A stretch of DNA of 64,000 nt from Candidatus Methanophagales archaeon (GCA_024699715.1 JANPRD010000007.1:59106-123105), one strand, 5' to 3'; shown: positions 41,126-49,997, counted from the stretch's first letter. The notes: generated by a model from the letters alone, not told the origin. Numbers and translations are program-made.

Positions 41126-42109
41126 ATGCCATTTGCAGTGCTGTTCGGATTGTTGTTGCTCATCGCCTTTCTGGCGTTCGTCGCATGCTTCTTCGAAGAT
41201 GCGGAGTCTGACGTGGGCTCGCAGAGCAATCCGAACTCGCAGGTGCAGCTCGCAGCTCAGGTCGGATATGTGCATCGCTTCTACAACAAGGCGATTTCAG
41301 GCGAGCCGCTCTCCAATTGCATGTATTCAACGACTGCATGCACCGTCGCATGGGTGCTTCTCCGACAGTTTGAGCCGATGTTTCCCGCTGGCGAGCAGTG
41401 GAAGGCTGCGATACTTGCGATTCCTCTCGGCGTCCTCGCAGGTGAAATCTTACATCTCATATTCGCAACGACCGCTCATCTCGGCAGAACTTCAGGACAG
41501 AGCAGATTCCAACAGCCGCTATACTTGGATGTCTTCTACGGTCATCTGCTCCCAATAATGACACACGGCTTCATGACGACATTTTGCATCACTTGCATCG
41601 CATACCTGCAAGCAAACCTTGGGACGCTTTCAGGCATTCCTGAGTTGAATCATCCGTTCCCGCTGCCACTTCTCGGATTCATCTGGGGCATCACCGTCGG
41701 CAGCATAGGCTCTTCAACAGGCGACATCCATTACGGCACTGAAAGAGAATTCCAGGACCGCCCGTTTGGAGAAGGCAAGCGAGTTGTCTACCATGGGATG
41801 ATCACGAGGTATGCGGACTGCGGCATCAGGACGCAGAAGGACATCGTCGGCTTCTGCATAAAATACGGATGTCCCCTCACGGGAATGACATTCGGCATGA
41901 TTATCCTCTTTGAGAACTGGCGAACCGTGCTCGGCATGCTCGGCGGAGGATTCCTCACGGCAAATCTCACGGTGAATCCCGCTGCTGGAGCTGCGGCTGC
42001 AGCAATAGGCATCGCTATCGGTCTCATCATCGGAATAGCGCTGATATTCGGGAACTTGTATCTTGTGAGGTGGGCGCGTAAGCGGTATGGACCGTTTGTA
42101 GGGGAGTAA
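41126..42109 (+). CDS. mtrE: Tetrahydromethanopterin S-methyltransferase subunit E
   Basis: MtrE is a multi-helix membrane subunit of the Na+-pumping Mtr complex that moves the methyl group between tetrahydromethanopterin and coenzyme M. This 327-residue protein has the signature EDAESDVGSQSNPNSQVQLA after the first helix, FNKAISGEPLS-like segment (FYNKAISGEPLS), GSIGSSTGDIHYGTEREFQD and several Gly-rich helices. It is slightly longer than the usual about 300 residues. The frame is open further upstream, but the TATA spacing favours ATG 41126. Confidence 0.96.
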   Translation: MPFAVLFGLLLLIAFLAFVACFFEDAESDVGSQSNPNSQVQLAAQVGYVHRFYNKAISGEPLSNCMYSTTACTVAWVLLRQFEPMFPAGEQWKAAILAIPLGVLAGEILHLIFATTAHLGRTSGQSRFQQPLYLDVFYGHLLPIMTHGFMTTFCITCIAYLQANLGTLSGIPELNHPFPLPLLGFIWGITVGSIGSSTGDIHYGTEREFQDRPFGEGKRVVYHGMITRYADCGIRTQKDIVGFCIKYGCPLTGMTFGMIILFENWRTVLGMLGGGFLTANLTVNPAAGAAAAAIGIAIGLIIGIALIFGNLYLVRWARKRYGPFVGE

Positions 42110-42128
42110 TCATGGAGGTGAGAGAGAA

Positions 42129-42890
42129 ATGGACCCGATAGCGGCGTTGTTGATATTGGTGTGTGTGATTGTGGGCGGACTGCTCGCATCTCTCGGCGTT
42201 CACATGATTCCAGTCGGAGGCGCACCAGCAGCAATGGGCACCGCAACAGGCATTGCAACAGGCACCGTTCAGCTCATGTTCGGCGCTGCTCTCACAGGTC
42301 TTTTCACAGCATCCACAGTGGCGACTTTCTTTGAGACGCCTTCTCCGCTTGCTTTAGTTCTTGTCGCTCTTTCTGGTGCGGTGGGTGCGATGCTGATGTT
42401 GAGTTTCACGATGCTCTTCGCAAACATGCTCTATGTGTTCGGTGCGGGTGTCGTTCCCGTCTCTGGGCGTGTTGAAGTTGACCCAATCACGAAGGAGCCG
42501 CAAGCACCTTACAAGACGCCTCAGACGGATGGGCATGGCGTTCCGAATGTGAGCTACATTTCAGGATGGATTGGTGCGTTCTTGGGAGGCTTCGGTGGCG
42601 CTCTCATGTATTTCGTGCTGAAAAACTACGCATTCCCCGCATCGCTCTTCGCAGAGCTCGGAGCGGATGCTGAGATGGTTTCAGCCGCCGCCGCTGGCAT
42701 CGCAGCCGCAGGCATATTCGTGGCGAATGCCATTCTTTCCGCTTACAACATCGGCGGAACAATTGAAGGTTTCCACGACCCGAAGTTCAAGCGACTGCCG
42801 AAGGCTCTCATCTCCTGTGCTGTCGTTTCAGCGCTCTGCGGACTCTGTGTCATCATAGCGTCTTGGGGTCTGATGGGAGGTGGTGTCTGA
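42129..42890 (+). CDS. mtrD: Tetrahydromethanopterin S-methyltransferase subunit D
   Basis: The 253-residue integral membrane protein contains LGVHMIPVGGAPAAMGTATG, the FGAGVVPVSGRVEVDPITKE loop, GHGVPNVSYISGWIGAFLGG and AYNIGGTIEGFHDPKFKRLP, characteristic of MtrD. About six hydrophobic helices are seen. With MtrC and MtrE it forms the sodium-translocating part of the complex. GGAGGTGAG precedes the ATG. Confidence 0.97.
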   Translation: MDPIAALLILVCVIVGGLLASLGVHMIPVGGAPAAMGTATGIATGTVQLMFGAALTGLFTASTVATFFETPSPLALVLVALSGAVGAMLMLSFTMLFANMLYVFGAGVVPVSGRVEVDPITKEPQAPYKTPQTDGHGVPNVSYISGWIGAFLGGFGGALMYFVLKNYAFPASLFAELGADAEMVSAAAAGIAAAGIFVANAILSAYNIGGTIEGFHDPKFKRLPKALISCAVVSALCGLCVIIASWGLMGGGV

Positions 42891-43766
42891 ATGACCGTTC
42901 CGACCGCTCCTGTGGAGGAGGAAGAGAAGAAGCCTGGGAAGGGTTGGCCACCAACGGAGACGAAATTAGGCATAATTGCGGCAGTTCTCGGCATCATAAT
43001 GACGATATTGCCTTTTCTGCCCGCATGCATCAAAGCCATCGGTCTCACTTTCGTGCTTGTTTGGGGTGCTGACGCCGTTCGCAAGACTTCTCGCTACGGT
43101 CTCGGCACTGGCGTCCCATCAATAGGCGTCCTCGCAGTCGGCTACGGCGTCATCGGTGCAATCGCAGGCATGGGCATCGCAAATGTCGGCGGGGATTTCA
43201 CACTCGGCGGTGTTGAGGTGCTAAATGTCGGCGTTCTCGGCGGTATTGCGATTGCTGCGCTCATCGGATACATTTCAGGCATATTCTCGAACAGTGAGAA
43301 GTTCATTTCAATGAAAATCCCCGGATTAGAGCGAGGCATGACCGAGCTTGGTGTTGCAGGGACGCTTGCATTCCTGCTTGAGAGTTCAATGGTCGCAGGG
43401 ACACTCAAACTTGACGCTGTTTTGGAAGATGTATTCCTCAGTGGTGTAATAGCATTCATGTTCATTCTCTCTGCGCTTGCGATGTTCCACCCGTTCAACG
43501 CATGTTTAGGTCCGGATGAGGACAGGGGTCGCACATTACTCCTCTCATTTGAGATTTCAGGGCTGATTTGCATCATTCTCGGCATCGTCTCAGTCGCTCT
43601 CGGAGCTGAATGGCTCGGCTCACAATCGCTCGGACTGGCGAATGCAGTTGGACTCATTCTCTACGGCATCGTCGTCTGGGTCGTCTTCTATGCGAAGTTT
43701 GTGCGTCGTTCATTTGAGGCATCTTACGAGGTCGTCGGCACAGGTCTCATAAAAACGGTGAAGTGA
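42891..43766 (+). CDS. mtrC: Tetrahydromethanopterin S-methyltransferase subunit C
   Basis: This 291-residue membrane protein follows the mtrD stop directly. It has VWGADAVRKTSRYGLGTGVP, SIGVLAVGYGVIGAIAGMGI, and FHPFNACLGPDEDRGRTLLL, typical of MtrC, with about eight helices. It is part of the membrane sector of the methyltransferase. No anomalies were noted. Confidence 0.97.
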   Translation: MTVPTAPVEEEEKKPGKGWPPTETKLGIIAAVLGIIMTILPFLPACIKAIGLTFVLVWGADAVRKTSRYGLGTGVPSIGVLAVGYGVIGAIAGMGIANVGGDFTLGGVEVLNVGVLGGIAIAALIGYISGIFSNSEKFISMKIPGLERGMTELGVAGTLAFLLESSMVAGTLKLDAVLEDVFLSGVIAFMFILSALAMFHPFNACLGPDEDRGRTLLLSFEISGLICIILGIVSVALGAEWLGSQSLGLANAVGLILYGIVVWVVFYAKFVRRSFEASYEVVGTGLIKTVK

Positions 43767-43835
43767 GCGGAGTGAGGAGTGCGTGAGAGCGTGAGAGGTG
43801 AGAGAGTAAGAGCGGAGAGCGGGGGGTTGAGAAAA

Positions 43836-44144
43836 ATGGGCGTGATAGTTCTGAACGAGGAATTGGGCATCGTCTTTGACACGGATTCGATGAAGGTGGG
43901 AGAGGCAAAACCGGGCTTCTACAAGATAAATCTATCGCCGATAGAGGAGCAGATAAATGTGCTTGAGACTGCGGTTGAGGACTTGTTCAACTGTCTTGAC
44001 CCGACGACGAGCTTTGCGATGGCGCAGCCGAACAGAGAAGGTGCGTTGAGCAGGGCGGGCTTCATCACGATGTTCTGGGTCGGTCTCATATTTGGCTTGC
44101 TTTTCATCGCAATAATGCTGTTCGGCATGGGAGGTGGTGTGTGA
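43836..44144 (+). CDS. mtrB: Tetrahydromethanopterin S-methyltransferase subunit B
   Basis: MtrB is a small single-helix subunit. The 102-residue protein has VIVLNEELGIVFDTDSMKVG, LSPIEEQINVLETAVEDLFN and a C-terminal helix (FWVGLIFGLLFIAIMLFGMG). ATG 43836 follows gggggg after 7 bases; the upstream frame to 43779 is a gagcg/gtgag repeat spacer. Its stop overlaps the mtrA start. Confidence 0.95.
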   Translation: MGVIVLNEELGIVFDTDSMKVGEAKPGFYKINLSPIEEQINVLETAVEDLFNCLDPTTSFAMAQPNREGALSRAGFITMFWVGLIFGLLFIAIMLFGMGGGV

Positions 44145-44869
44145 TGCCTGAGAAGGTGGAACCCCCTTCAGGATGGCCTTTCGTGACAGGCGACTACGAG
44201 GTCGGTGACCCGAAGAGCTGTGTGGCTTTGTCATCCACAGGAAGCCATTTCAAACTCGCTGATTTCCCGGGTGTCGCCATTGTAGGCTCTGACAAGACGG
44301 AGAACATAGGCATAGAGAAGATAATAGCGAACATCATTTCAAATCCGAACATACGATTCCTTATTGTTGCGGGTGCTGAGGTTCCAGGACATAAAAGCGG
44401 AGAATCTCTCGTTGCGCTCTGGAAGAACGGTGTTGACCCGTCCTCTCACAAGATCATAGGGACGACAGGGGCGATACCTTTCATAGAGAACCTTCCAGTT
44501 GAGGCGGTTGAGCGATTCAGAAAGCAGGTAGAGGTCATAGACATGATAGGCGTGGAAGACCCCGCAACGATTAATGCGAAGATTGAGGAGTTGAAGGCGA
44601 GAGACCCTGGAGCATATCCGGAGGAGCCGATGATTGTGAAGCTCGGCGGTGAGGAGGAGGCTGCCGCTGCTGCGCTTGAAGTGCCTTTGGCGATGCCCGC
44701 AGAACCCTACATGGGCATCATCTCCGACGCAACTGAAAGCATAAGATACAAAGCACAGCTGATTGCAAGAGACCACAAACTCACCTCAGGCATATCCAAA
44801 AACTCAATCATCGGCGTCGTCGCAGGGCTGATATTCGCAGCTCTCGTCTCTCTGCCGTTCTTGCTTTAA
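44141..44869 (+). CDS. mtrA: Tetrahydromethanopterin S-methyltransferase subunit A, corrinoid-binding
   Basis: MtrA carries the cobamide that shuttles the methyl group. The 242-residue protein has PPSGWPFVTGDYEVGDPKSC, KTENIGIEKIIANIISNPNI, RFLIVAGAEVPGHKSGESL and GTTGAIPFIENLPVEAVERF, then a C-terminal membrane helix. In characterised methanogen MtrA the cobalt-ligating His lies in a L-H-x-NG context (LHANG, LHKNG); here the same place reads ALWKNG, so Trp replaces the His. The codon is clearly TGG. The start overlaps the mtrB stop (GTGATG). Confidence 0.96.
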   Translation: MMPEKVEPPSGWPFVTGDYEVGDPKSCVALSSTGSHFKLADFPGVAIVGSDKTENIGIEKIIANIISNPNIRFLIVAGAEVPGHKSGESLVALWKNGVDPSSHKIIGTTGAIPFIENLPVEAVERFRKQVEVIDMIGVEDPATINAKIEELKARDPGAYPEEPMIVKLGGEEEAAAAALEVPLAMPAEPYMGIISDATESIRYKAQLIARDHKLTSGISKNSIIGVVAGLIFAALVSLPFLL

Positions 44870-44935
44870 GGAAGAGCGGGGAGAATAGTGTTGAGAGAAG
44901 TGGGAGAAAGTGGGAAAAAGGGAGGTGTGATTTGA

Positions 44936-45142
44936 ATGCCACCACAGCGAGTTGAGCAGCAGACGCCTGAGACTGCTGTAATCACCGCAAAAATTGAAGA
45001 CATGCGCAAAATGATAACGCTCATCGGTCGTGAGTCAAGGTTCGGAGCGGGTCTCTGGGTGGGATTCGTGAAAGGTCTCGCAATCGGCATATTCGTCAGC
45101 ATGCTACTCGTCGGCATTAAACTCGTCCTGCTCGCTTCCTGA
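44936..45142 (+). CDS. mtrF: Tetrahydromethanopterin S-methyltransferase subunit F
   Basis: The 68-residue protein has PETAVITAKIEDMRKMITLI, GRESRFGAGLWVGFVKGLAI and one C-terminal membrane helix, as expected for MtrF. In some methanogens MtrF is similar to the MtrA C-terminal region. It is separated from mtrA by 66 bases of purine-rich spacer with GGAGGTGTG before the ATG. Confidence 0.93.
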   Translation: MPPQRVEQQTPETAVITAKIEDMRKMITLIGRESRFGAGLWVGFVKGLAIGIFVSMLLVGIKLVLLAS

Positions 45143-45229
45143 GTGTGCGAGCGTGAGCGTGTGCGTGTGAGAGCGTGAGAGGTGAGAGGAGAGAGAGGGA
45201 AGAGAGAAAAGAGAGGATGGGTGAAGGAG

Positions 45230-45472
45230 ATGGCTGAGGAAAAAGAGAAAGAGGAAGTGGGAGAGAAGAAGGCGGAGGAGGTAGCGATTCCGATAGCGGT
45301 GACGCCGCCTGAATACAGGAAGCTGATAGAGCGATTGAAGGCGATGGACGAGAAGGTGGAGTTCGTGATGGGCGAGTTGAGCCAGCGGCAGGGCGAGAAA
45401 ATCGGCTTCACGATAGGCATCCTCTACGGTCTCATCGTCGGAACGCTCCTGTATGTGCTTTTCATCCTTTGA
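45230..45472 (+). CDS. mtrG: Tetrahydromethanopterin S-methyltransferase subunit G
   Basis: MtrG is a small membrane-anchored subunit. From ATG 45230 (GAAGGAG in front) the 80-residue protein has a Glu/Lys-rich start, VTPPEYRKLIERLKAMDEKV, ELSQRQGEKIGFTIGILYGL and a C-terminal helix. The spacer 45143-45229 is a gtgtgcgagcgtgag-type repeat. Confidence 0.93.
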   Translation: MAEEKEKEEVGEKKAEEVAIPIAVTPPEYRKLIERLKAMDEKVEFVMGELSQRQGEKIGFTIGILYGLIVGTLLYVLFIL

Positions 45473-45556
45473 GCGTCATTCTCCTGAAGAACGAAGAGGC
45501 GGATAAAAGAAAAGGGAGAAATATGTGTGTGGGGAAATTTAGGGTGGTGATGCATC

Positions 45557-46546
45557 GTGTATGTCTTTGACAGGAAGCAAGAGGTGTATGAGATAGCGGG
45601 AGTGAAAATAGGCGGTCAGCCCGGAGAATATGCGACCGTTCTCGCAGGCACGATATTTTATGCGAAGCACTACATCGTTGAGGACGCAGATAAGGGCATA
45701 TTCGACAAGAAGGAGGCTGAGCGACTGATAAAAATGCAGGAGGAGATGTCAGATGTCACTGGAAATCCAATCATGCTTCAGATATTCTCTGAGTCGCCTG
45801 AAGCGATGGAGAAGGAGATAGAGTTCTGTGCGGAAGTGAGCGACGCTCCTTTCCTCATAGATTCAACCGTCGCTGAGGCGAAGATTGCGGGCATGAAATA
45901 CTGCGATGAAGTCGGTCTCTCAGATAGAGCAATATACAACTCAATAAACGTGAGCTGCTCGCAGGAAGAGCTTGAAGAGATAAAGAACTCAAAGATAAGT
46001 GCTGCGATTCTGCTGGGTTTCAACCCCAAAGATACGACGGTCGCAGGCAAAATTGACCTCATGGAAACAGGAGCGGGGACATTTGAGAAGGGATTACTTG
46101 CACTCGCTCGTGAGGACTTGGGCATCACAAAACCGCTTTTCGACCCTGCAACGCTACCAATCGGTGCTGGCTGCGGCTCCTCTTGCCTTTCTGGATTCGT
46201 TGTGAAGTCAAAATACGGAATTCCAGTGGGATTGGGCATCCATAATGCGCCCTCTGCGTGGGTCTGGCTGAAGAGATACAGGAAGGAGCATGCGAAGAAG
46301 GTGAAGAAGAACGGAAAAACCGTCTGGGAGGGCATAGGCGCTGAAGTGTTCCATCTATGCGATGTCGGCTCAAACATCATTCCGATACTGCTCGGACAGG
46401 ATTTCGTCATGTACGGACCCATAGAGAACGCACCACTCGTATTCCCGCTCTGCGGAATGATTGACATGATCGTTGCGGAAGCAGCTCAAAGCGAGCACGG
46501 CTTGCAGACAAACGAACCTCATCCTTACTTCAAGATGTCTGAGTGA
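45557..46546 (+). CDS. mtrH: Tetrahydromethanopterin S-methyltransferase subunit H
   Basis: MtrH is the soluble catalytic subunit that exchanges the methyl group between methyl-tetrahydromethanopterin and the MtrA corrinoid. The 329-residue TIM barrel begins at GTG (MYVFDRKQEVYEIAGVKIGG) and contains FLIDSTVAEAKIAGMKYCDE, SINVSCSQEELEEIKNSK, and HNAPSAWVWLKRY. It ends the mtrEDCBAFGH operon; a T-run terminator follows. Confidence 0.97.
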   Translation: MYVFDRKQEVYEIAGVKIGGQPGEYATVLAGTIFYAKHYIVEDADKGIFDKKEAERLIKMQEEMSDVTGNPIMLQIFSESPEAMEKEIEFCAEVSDAPFLIDSTVAEAKIAGMKYCDEVGLSDRAIYNSINVSCSQEELEEIKNSKISAAILLGFNPKDTTVAGKIDLMETGAGTFEKGLLALAREDLGITKPLFDPATLPIGAGCGSSCLSGFVVKSKYGIPVGLGIHNAPSAWVWLKRYRKEHAKKVKKNGKTVWEGIGAEVFHLCDVGSNIIPILLGQDFVMYGPIENAPLVFPLCGMIDMIVAEAAQSEHGLQTNEPHPYFKMSE

Positions 46547-46560
46547 GTCGCTCCGCACCT

Positions 46561-46586
46561 TTTCCCTCATTTTTTCTCTTTTTTCC
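46561..46586 (+). terminator. T-rich terminator after the mtr operon
   Basis: The stretch tttccctcattttttctcttttttcc begins about 15 bases after the mtrH stop and fits an archaeal oligo-T terminator. Confidence 0.55.
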
Positions 46587-46640
46587 AAACGCTGCTCGCT
46601 GTGCGAATTCGCTGTGCGAACGCTGTGTGAATTATCATTC

Positions 46641-46655
46641 ATTTATTTATTTATT
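46641..46655 (+). promoter_or_regulatory. TATA box of the U32 gene
   Basis: The sequence atttatttatttatt is centred about 30 bases before ATG 46679 and supports a nearly leaderless transcript. Confidence 0.45.
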
Positions 46656-46678
46656 GAGTGCGAAGCAAGGATAGAAGA

Positions 46679-47692
46679 ATGCGATTGATAGTTCCGCATC
46701 CGGGACATTTTGAGGCGTTGAAGGAGATTGTCGCCGTGAAAGCGTCAGAGGGGTTAAGCGAAGTGAAAGAAGTGTTCATGGCAGGCGCTCCAGACATCTG
46801 CGGAAGCGGGAGGGCGACACTGCACGCAACCCTCGTCTCTGAAATAAAGGAGCAGACGGAATTTGCGCACCAGCACGGCATCCGCATGAATATTATCGTG
46901 AATCCCTCTTGCTTGGGCGGTCAGCACCTCACTTACGAAGGCTTCAAAATGCTTGAGTGGTATTTCAACGAGTTGAACAAAGCAGGCGTGGACGGTGTCA
47001 CGGTTGCCGAGCCGTTTTTGGTTGAGATGTTGCGAGAATATCCGATGGAGACAGTTGTGAGCTGCGTTTCGCATGTTGATTCGCCTCAAAAGGCTGCTTT
47101 CTATGAAGAATTGGGTGCGGATGCAATAACAGTTGACACGAACATTAACAGGGATTTTGAGATGCTTGAGGCGATTAAGCGTGCTGTTAGCTGTCGTATT
47201 CGTGTGATTGTGAATGAAGGATGCCTATACAAATGCCCTTTCAGATACGCACACTTCAACCTCTTCTCGCATGTGACTGCGACACGCTCCCCTCTCTACG
47301 GTCAAAATCGTGCGGACATATTCAGCGACTACTACTTCGACAGATGCATATCAATAAGAGTGCGAGACCCCTCACAAATAATGAAATCCCCTTGGATTCG
47401 TCCTGAAGACTTGAGCGAATATGAGCGAATAGGTATTGAAGATTTCAAAATTGCGGGAAGGGCGAACACAGTTCATTGGATTATAAATTGCATTCGTGCT
47501 TATTCTGCCCGTGAATATGAGGGAAACCTGCTTGATTTGCTTGATTGTCCTGCTGAATTGAGGTATATTTTTTATATTGACAACAAGGCACTTGAAGGAT
47601 GCATTCAGAAATGGAAGAGTTGCGGTCGCAAATGCGATTCTTGCGGTTTCTGCGCTGAACTGACGAAGAAAGTGCTGAAATGGCGTGAGTAA
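46679..47692 (+). CDS. U32-family (peptidase U32/UbiU-V-like) protein
   Basis: The 337-residue TIM-barrel protein has VIVNEGCLYKCPFRYAHFN, a U32-family cysteine motif, and a C-terminal cysteine cluster (CIQKWKSCGRKCDSCGFCAE) that could hold an Fe-S cluster. U32 members include collagenase-like peptidases, but characterised ones such as UbiU/UbiV, RlhA and TrhP are Fe-S proteins that hydroxylate cofactors or RNA without oxygen. Here it lies between mtrH and atwA, so a role in C1-enzyme maturation can be proposed but not shown. ATG 46679 is favoured by promoter spacing. Confidence 0.85.
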   Translation: MRLIVPHPGHFEALKEIVAVKASEGLSEVKEVFMAGAPDICGSGRATLHATLVSEIKEQTEFAHQHGIRMNIIVNPSCLGGQHLTYEGFKMLEWYFNELNKAGVDGVTVAEPFLVEMLREYPMETVVSCVSHVDSPQKAAFYEELGADAITVDTNINRDFEMLEAIKRAVSCRIRVIVNEGCLYKCPFRYAHFNLFSHVTATRSPLYGQNRADIFSDYYFDRCISIRVRDPSQIMKSPWIRPEDLSEYERIGIEDFKIAGRANTVHWIINCIRAYSAREYEGNLLDLLDCPAELRYIFYIDNKALEGCIQKWKSCGRKCDSCGFCAELTKKVLKWRE

Positions 47693-47831
47693 GCGAGGAA
47701 AGGCTTAGACGAAGGTGTGTGGGGCGTGTGGGGCGAGGTGAGTGAAGGTGAGGTGGAAAGTGGGTGGAAGGTGGCGAAGTGGGCGTAGAAAAGATGGAGA
47801 AGAGTGGAGAGGTGAGGATGGAGGATAAGAG

Positions 47832-48209
47832 ATGAGTAGAGAGGGAGTGGAGGGTGTGAAAGAAGGAAGAAAGCGGTTGGAGAGTGGATTAAGAGGGCTT
47901 TTTGGGAACATTTTCGTGCCGGAGGCGAAGGTATTTGTGATGAGATGTGGATGTTTTGGATTTTATGCGGACATAAGAGGTCTTCGCTACTCAGAAATCT
48001 CTGCATGGAGGGGGAAAGTGAGAGGCATTTTGGAGGGGATAAGTGAGGATTTAGGGTTGAGGGCGGAATTTTTGTATGCAAGGAGGTTGCCAGGCTCGGA
48101 GGAAGTCGTTGCACTGACAGCGAGGCAGCTATGCGAGAGGTGCAAGCGAGAGGTCGCATCCTCAATTAAGAGACCGGATGTTGTGGTGCTGAAGATGCTG
48201 AAGAGGTAG
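47832..48209 (+). CDS. Unrecognised small protein upstream of atwA
   Basis: This 125-residue protein has an excellent ribosome-binding site (GGAGGATAAGAG) and sits 120 bases before atwA on the same strand. It contains VFVMRCGCFGFYADIRGLRY and, near the end, LCERCKREVASSIKRPDVVV; the two Cys pairs (CGC, CERC) might bind a metal. I do not recognise the family. Its position between Mtr, AtwA and McrC genes suggests a partner in MCR activation or assembly. Confidence 0.7.
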   Translation: MSREGVEGVKEGRKRLESGLRGLFGNIFVPEAKVFVMRCGCFGFYADIRGLRYSEISAWRGKVRGILEGISEDLGLRAEFLYARRLPGSEEVVALTARQLCERCKREVASSIKRPDVVVLKMLKR

Positions 48210-48329
48210 AAGGTGAGAAAGGAAAAGGAAAGAGGGGGGAGAGGTTTGGGTGTGATGTGGGTGTGATGTGAGGGGAAGTAAGAGGTAATCACTACTGAAA
48301 GAGAAAAAGGAGTAATAGGAGGTGAGGAG

Positions 48330-49937
48330 ATGGCTGGAGAGAAGGAGACGATAGTGAAAGTGGAGAGAGTGAGCAAGGAATTTGAAGGGAAGGGAGTGCT
48401 GCGGGATGTGAGCGTTGATATAAAGGAAGGAGAAGCGCTCGGTCTGCTCGGAAAGAGCGGTTCTGGCAAGTCGATTCTGCTGCACATGATTAGAGGTTCT
48501 AAAGAATATGCGCCGACGAGCGGAAGGGTGATATACAGGGTTGCGGTGTGTCCCTCATGTTTGGATGTGCAAGCACCGAGCAAAGCGGGGAAGCAGTGTG
48601 AGAAATGCGAAGATAAGTATGAACTGCGAGTGATAGACTACTGGTCTGAGAGCGACAAGGATTTGCGTCGTGCATTGAGGCGGAGGATTGCAATCATGCT
48701 TCAGCGCACATTCGGGCTGTATAGTGAAGAGACGGTGATATTCAATGTGATGCAGGCTTTAGAGGCGCGGGGTTATCCAGCAGGAAAGAGGTTGCGCCGT
48801 GCATACGAGCTGCTGAAGGCTGTGGACATGCTTCATCGGGTGACATTTCCTGCGAGGGACTTGAGCGGTGGTGAGAAGCAGCGTGTCGTGCTTGCGAGGC
48901 AGCTCGCCCTTGACCCCGTGATTTTGCTTGCGGATGAGCCTACTGGAACGCTTGACCCTGAGACGGCGAAGCTCGTCCACAGGTCTTTGAAGCGAGTTTC
49001 TGAGAGCGGGATGACGATGCTCGTGACATCGCACTGGCCTTCTGTGATAAAGGAGCTTGCGCAAAAGGCAATATGGCTCGACCACGGCGAGGTTGTTGAA
49101 TATGGCGATGCAGCCGATGTTGTCGCTCATTTTGAGGAGCAAGTGGGAGAGATAGAGAGAGAGAAAGATGTGAAGGTCGGCGAGCCGAAGATTCGTGTGG
49201 TTCACTGCAAGAAATATTACTACTCGCTGCATCGTGGCATCGTTAAGGCGGTGGACGATGTCTCTTTTGAGGTGCGAGAGGGTGAAATCTTCGGATTGCT
49301 CGGTAAGAGCGGTGCGGGAAAGACATCACTCGCAAGAATCATCGCAGGTATTGACCCCCTTACTGGAGGCTCTGTGCTTGTTCGTTCTGGTGACCGCTGG
49401 ATAGATGTCGGCAGGCAAGCAGAAAAAGGGACAGTTTGGATTTCGTGGGCGGCAACCACGCCGGGAAGAGGTGAAGTTTTGAGTCATGTTGCGATGCTCC
49501 ACCAGGAATACTCGTTATATGCGGGAAAAACAGTCTTGGAGAACCTCACTTCTTGCATCGGCTTGCGAATGCCTGAGGAGCTCGCAAGGATGAAGGCGAA
49601 GTTCATACTGACAGGCGTCGGATTCACAGAGGAGGAGGCGGAGGAGATTCTTCCGAAGACGCATGACGAGCTGAGTGTCGGAGAGAGGCAGAGAGTCGCA
49701 CTCGCCCAAGTATTGATGAAAGAGCCAGATATTGCAATCCTTGACGAGCCTACAGGAACGATGGACCCCATCACAAAGAAGTATGTCGCAACGACAATAA
49801 GGGCTGCTCGTGAGAATCTCGGCGTCACTTTCCTCATCGTAACTCACGATGTTGACTTCGCTTACGATGTCTGCGACAGAATCGCTCACATGAAAGACGG
49901 TAAAATCGTGAAGATAGAGGATTTGAGGGCTTCCTAA
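48330..49937 (+). CDS. atwA: MCR activation component A2 (AtwA), twin ABC ATPase
   Basis: The 535-residue protein has two ABC domains: Walker A LGKSGSGKSILLHM with signature LSGGEKQRVVLARQ (about 30-265) and LGKSGAGKTSLARI with signature LSVGERQRVALAQV (about 290-530). A zinc-binding insert (CPSCLDV...CEKCEDKYE, about 72-98) is typical of AtwA. AtwA uses ATP to reductively activate MCR by returning F430 nickel to Ni(I). It lies upstream of mcrC, which belongs to the same activation complex. Confidence 0.96.
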   Translation: MAGEKETIVKVERVSKEFEGKGVLRDVSVDIKEGEALGLLGKSGSGKSILLHMIRGSKEYAPTSGRVIYRVAVCPSCLDVQAPSKAGKQCEKCEDKYELRVIDYWSESDKDLRRALRRRIAIMLQRTFGLYSEETVIFNVMQALEARGYPAGKRLRRAYELLKAVDMLHRVTFPARDLSGGEKQRVVLARQLALDPVILLADEPTGTLDPETAKLVHRSLKRVSESGMTMLVTSHWPSVIKELAQKAIWLDHGEVVEYGDAADVVAHFEEQVGEIEREKDVKVGEPKIRVVHCKKYYYSLHRGIVKAVDDVSFEVREGEIFGLLGKSGAGKTSLARIIAGIDPLTGGSVLVRSGDRWIDVGRQAEKGTVWISWAATTPGRGEVLSHVAMLHQEYSLYAGKTVLENLTSCIGLRMPEELARMKAKFILTGVGFTEEEAEEILPKTHDELSVGERQRVALAQVLMKEPDIAILDEPTGTMDPITKKYVATTIRAARENLGVTFLIVTHDVDFAYDVCDRIAHMKDGKIVKIEDLRAS

Positions 49938-49974
49938 TATCTACTGCCACATACACTCTCGACACCGACCTGAC

Positions 49975-49997
49975 ATTTTCTTTATTTTCTTTTTTCC
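49975..49997 (+). terminator. T-rich terminator after atwA
   Basis: The stretch ttttctttattttcttttttcc lies about 40 bases after the atwA stop. A short repeated atgcaaagc follows before the mcrC promoter. Confidence 0.5.
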
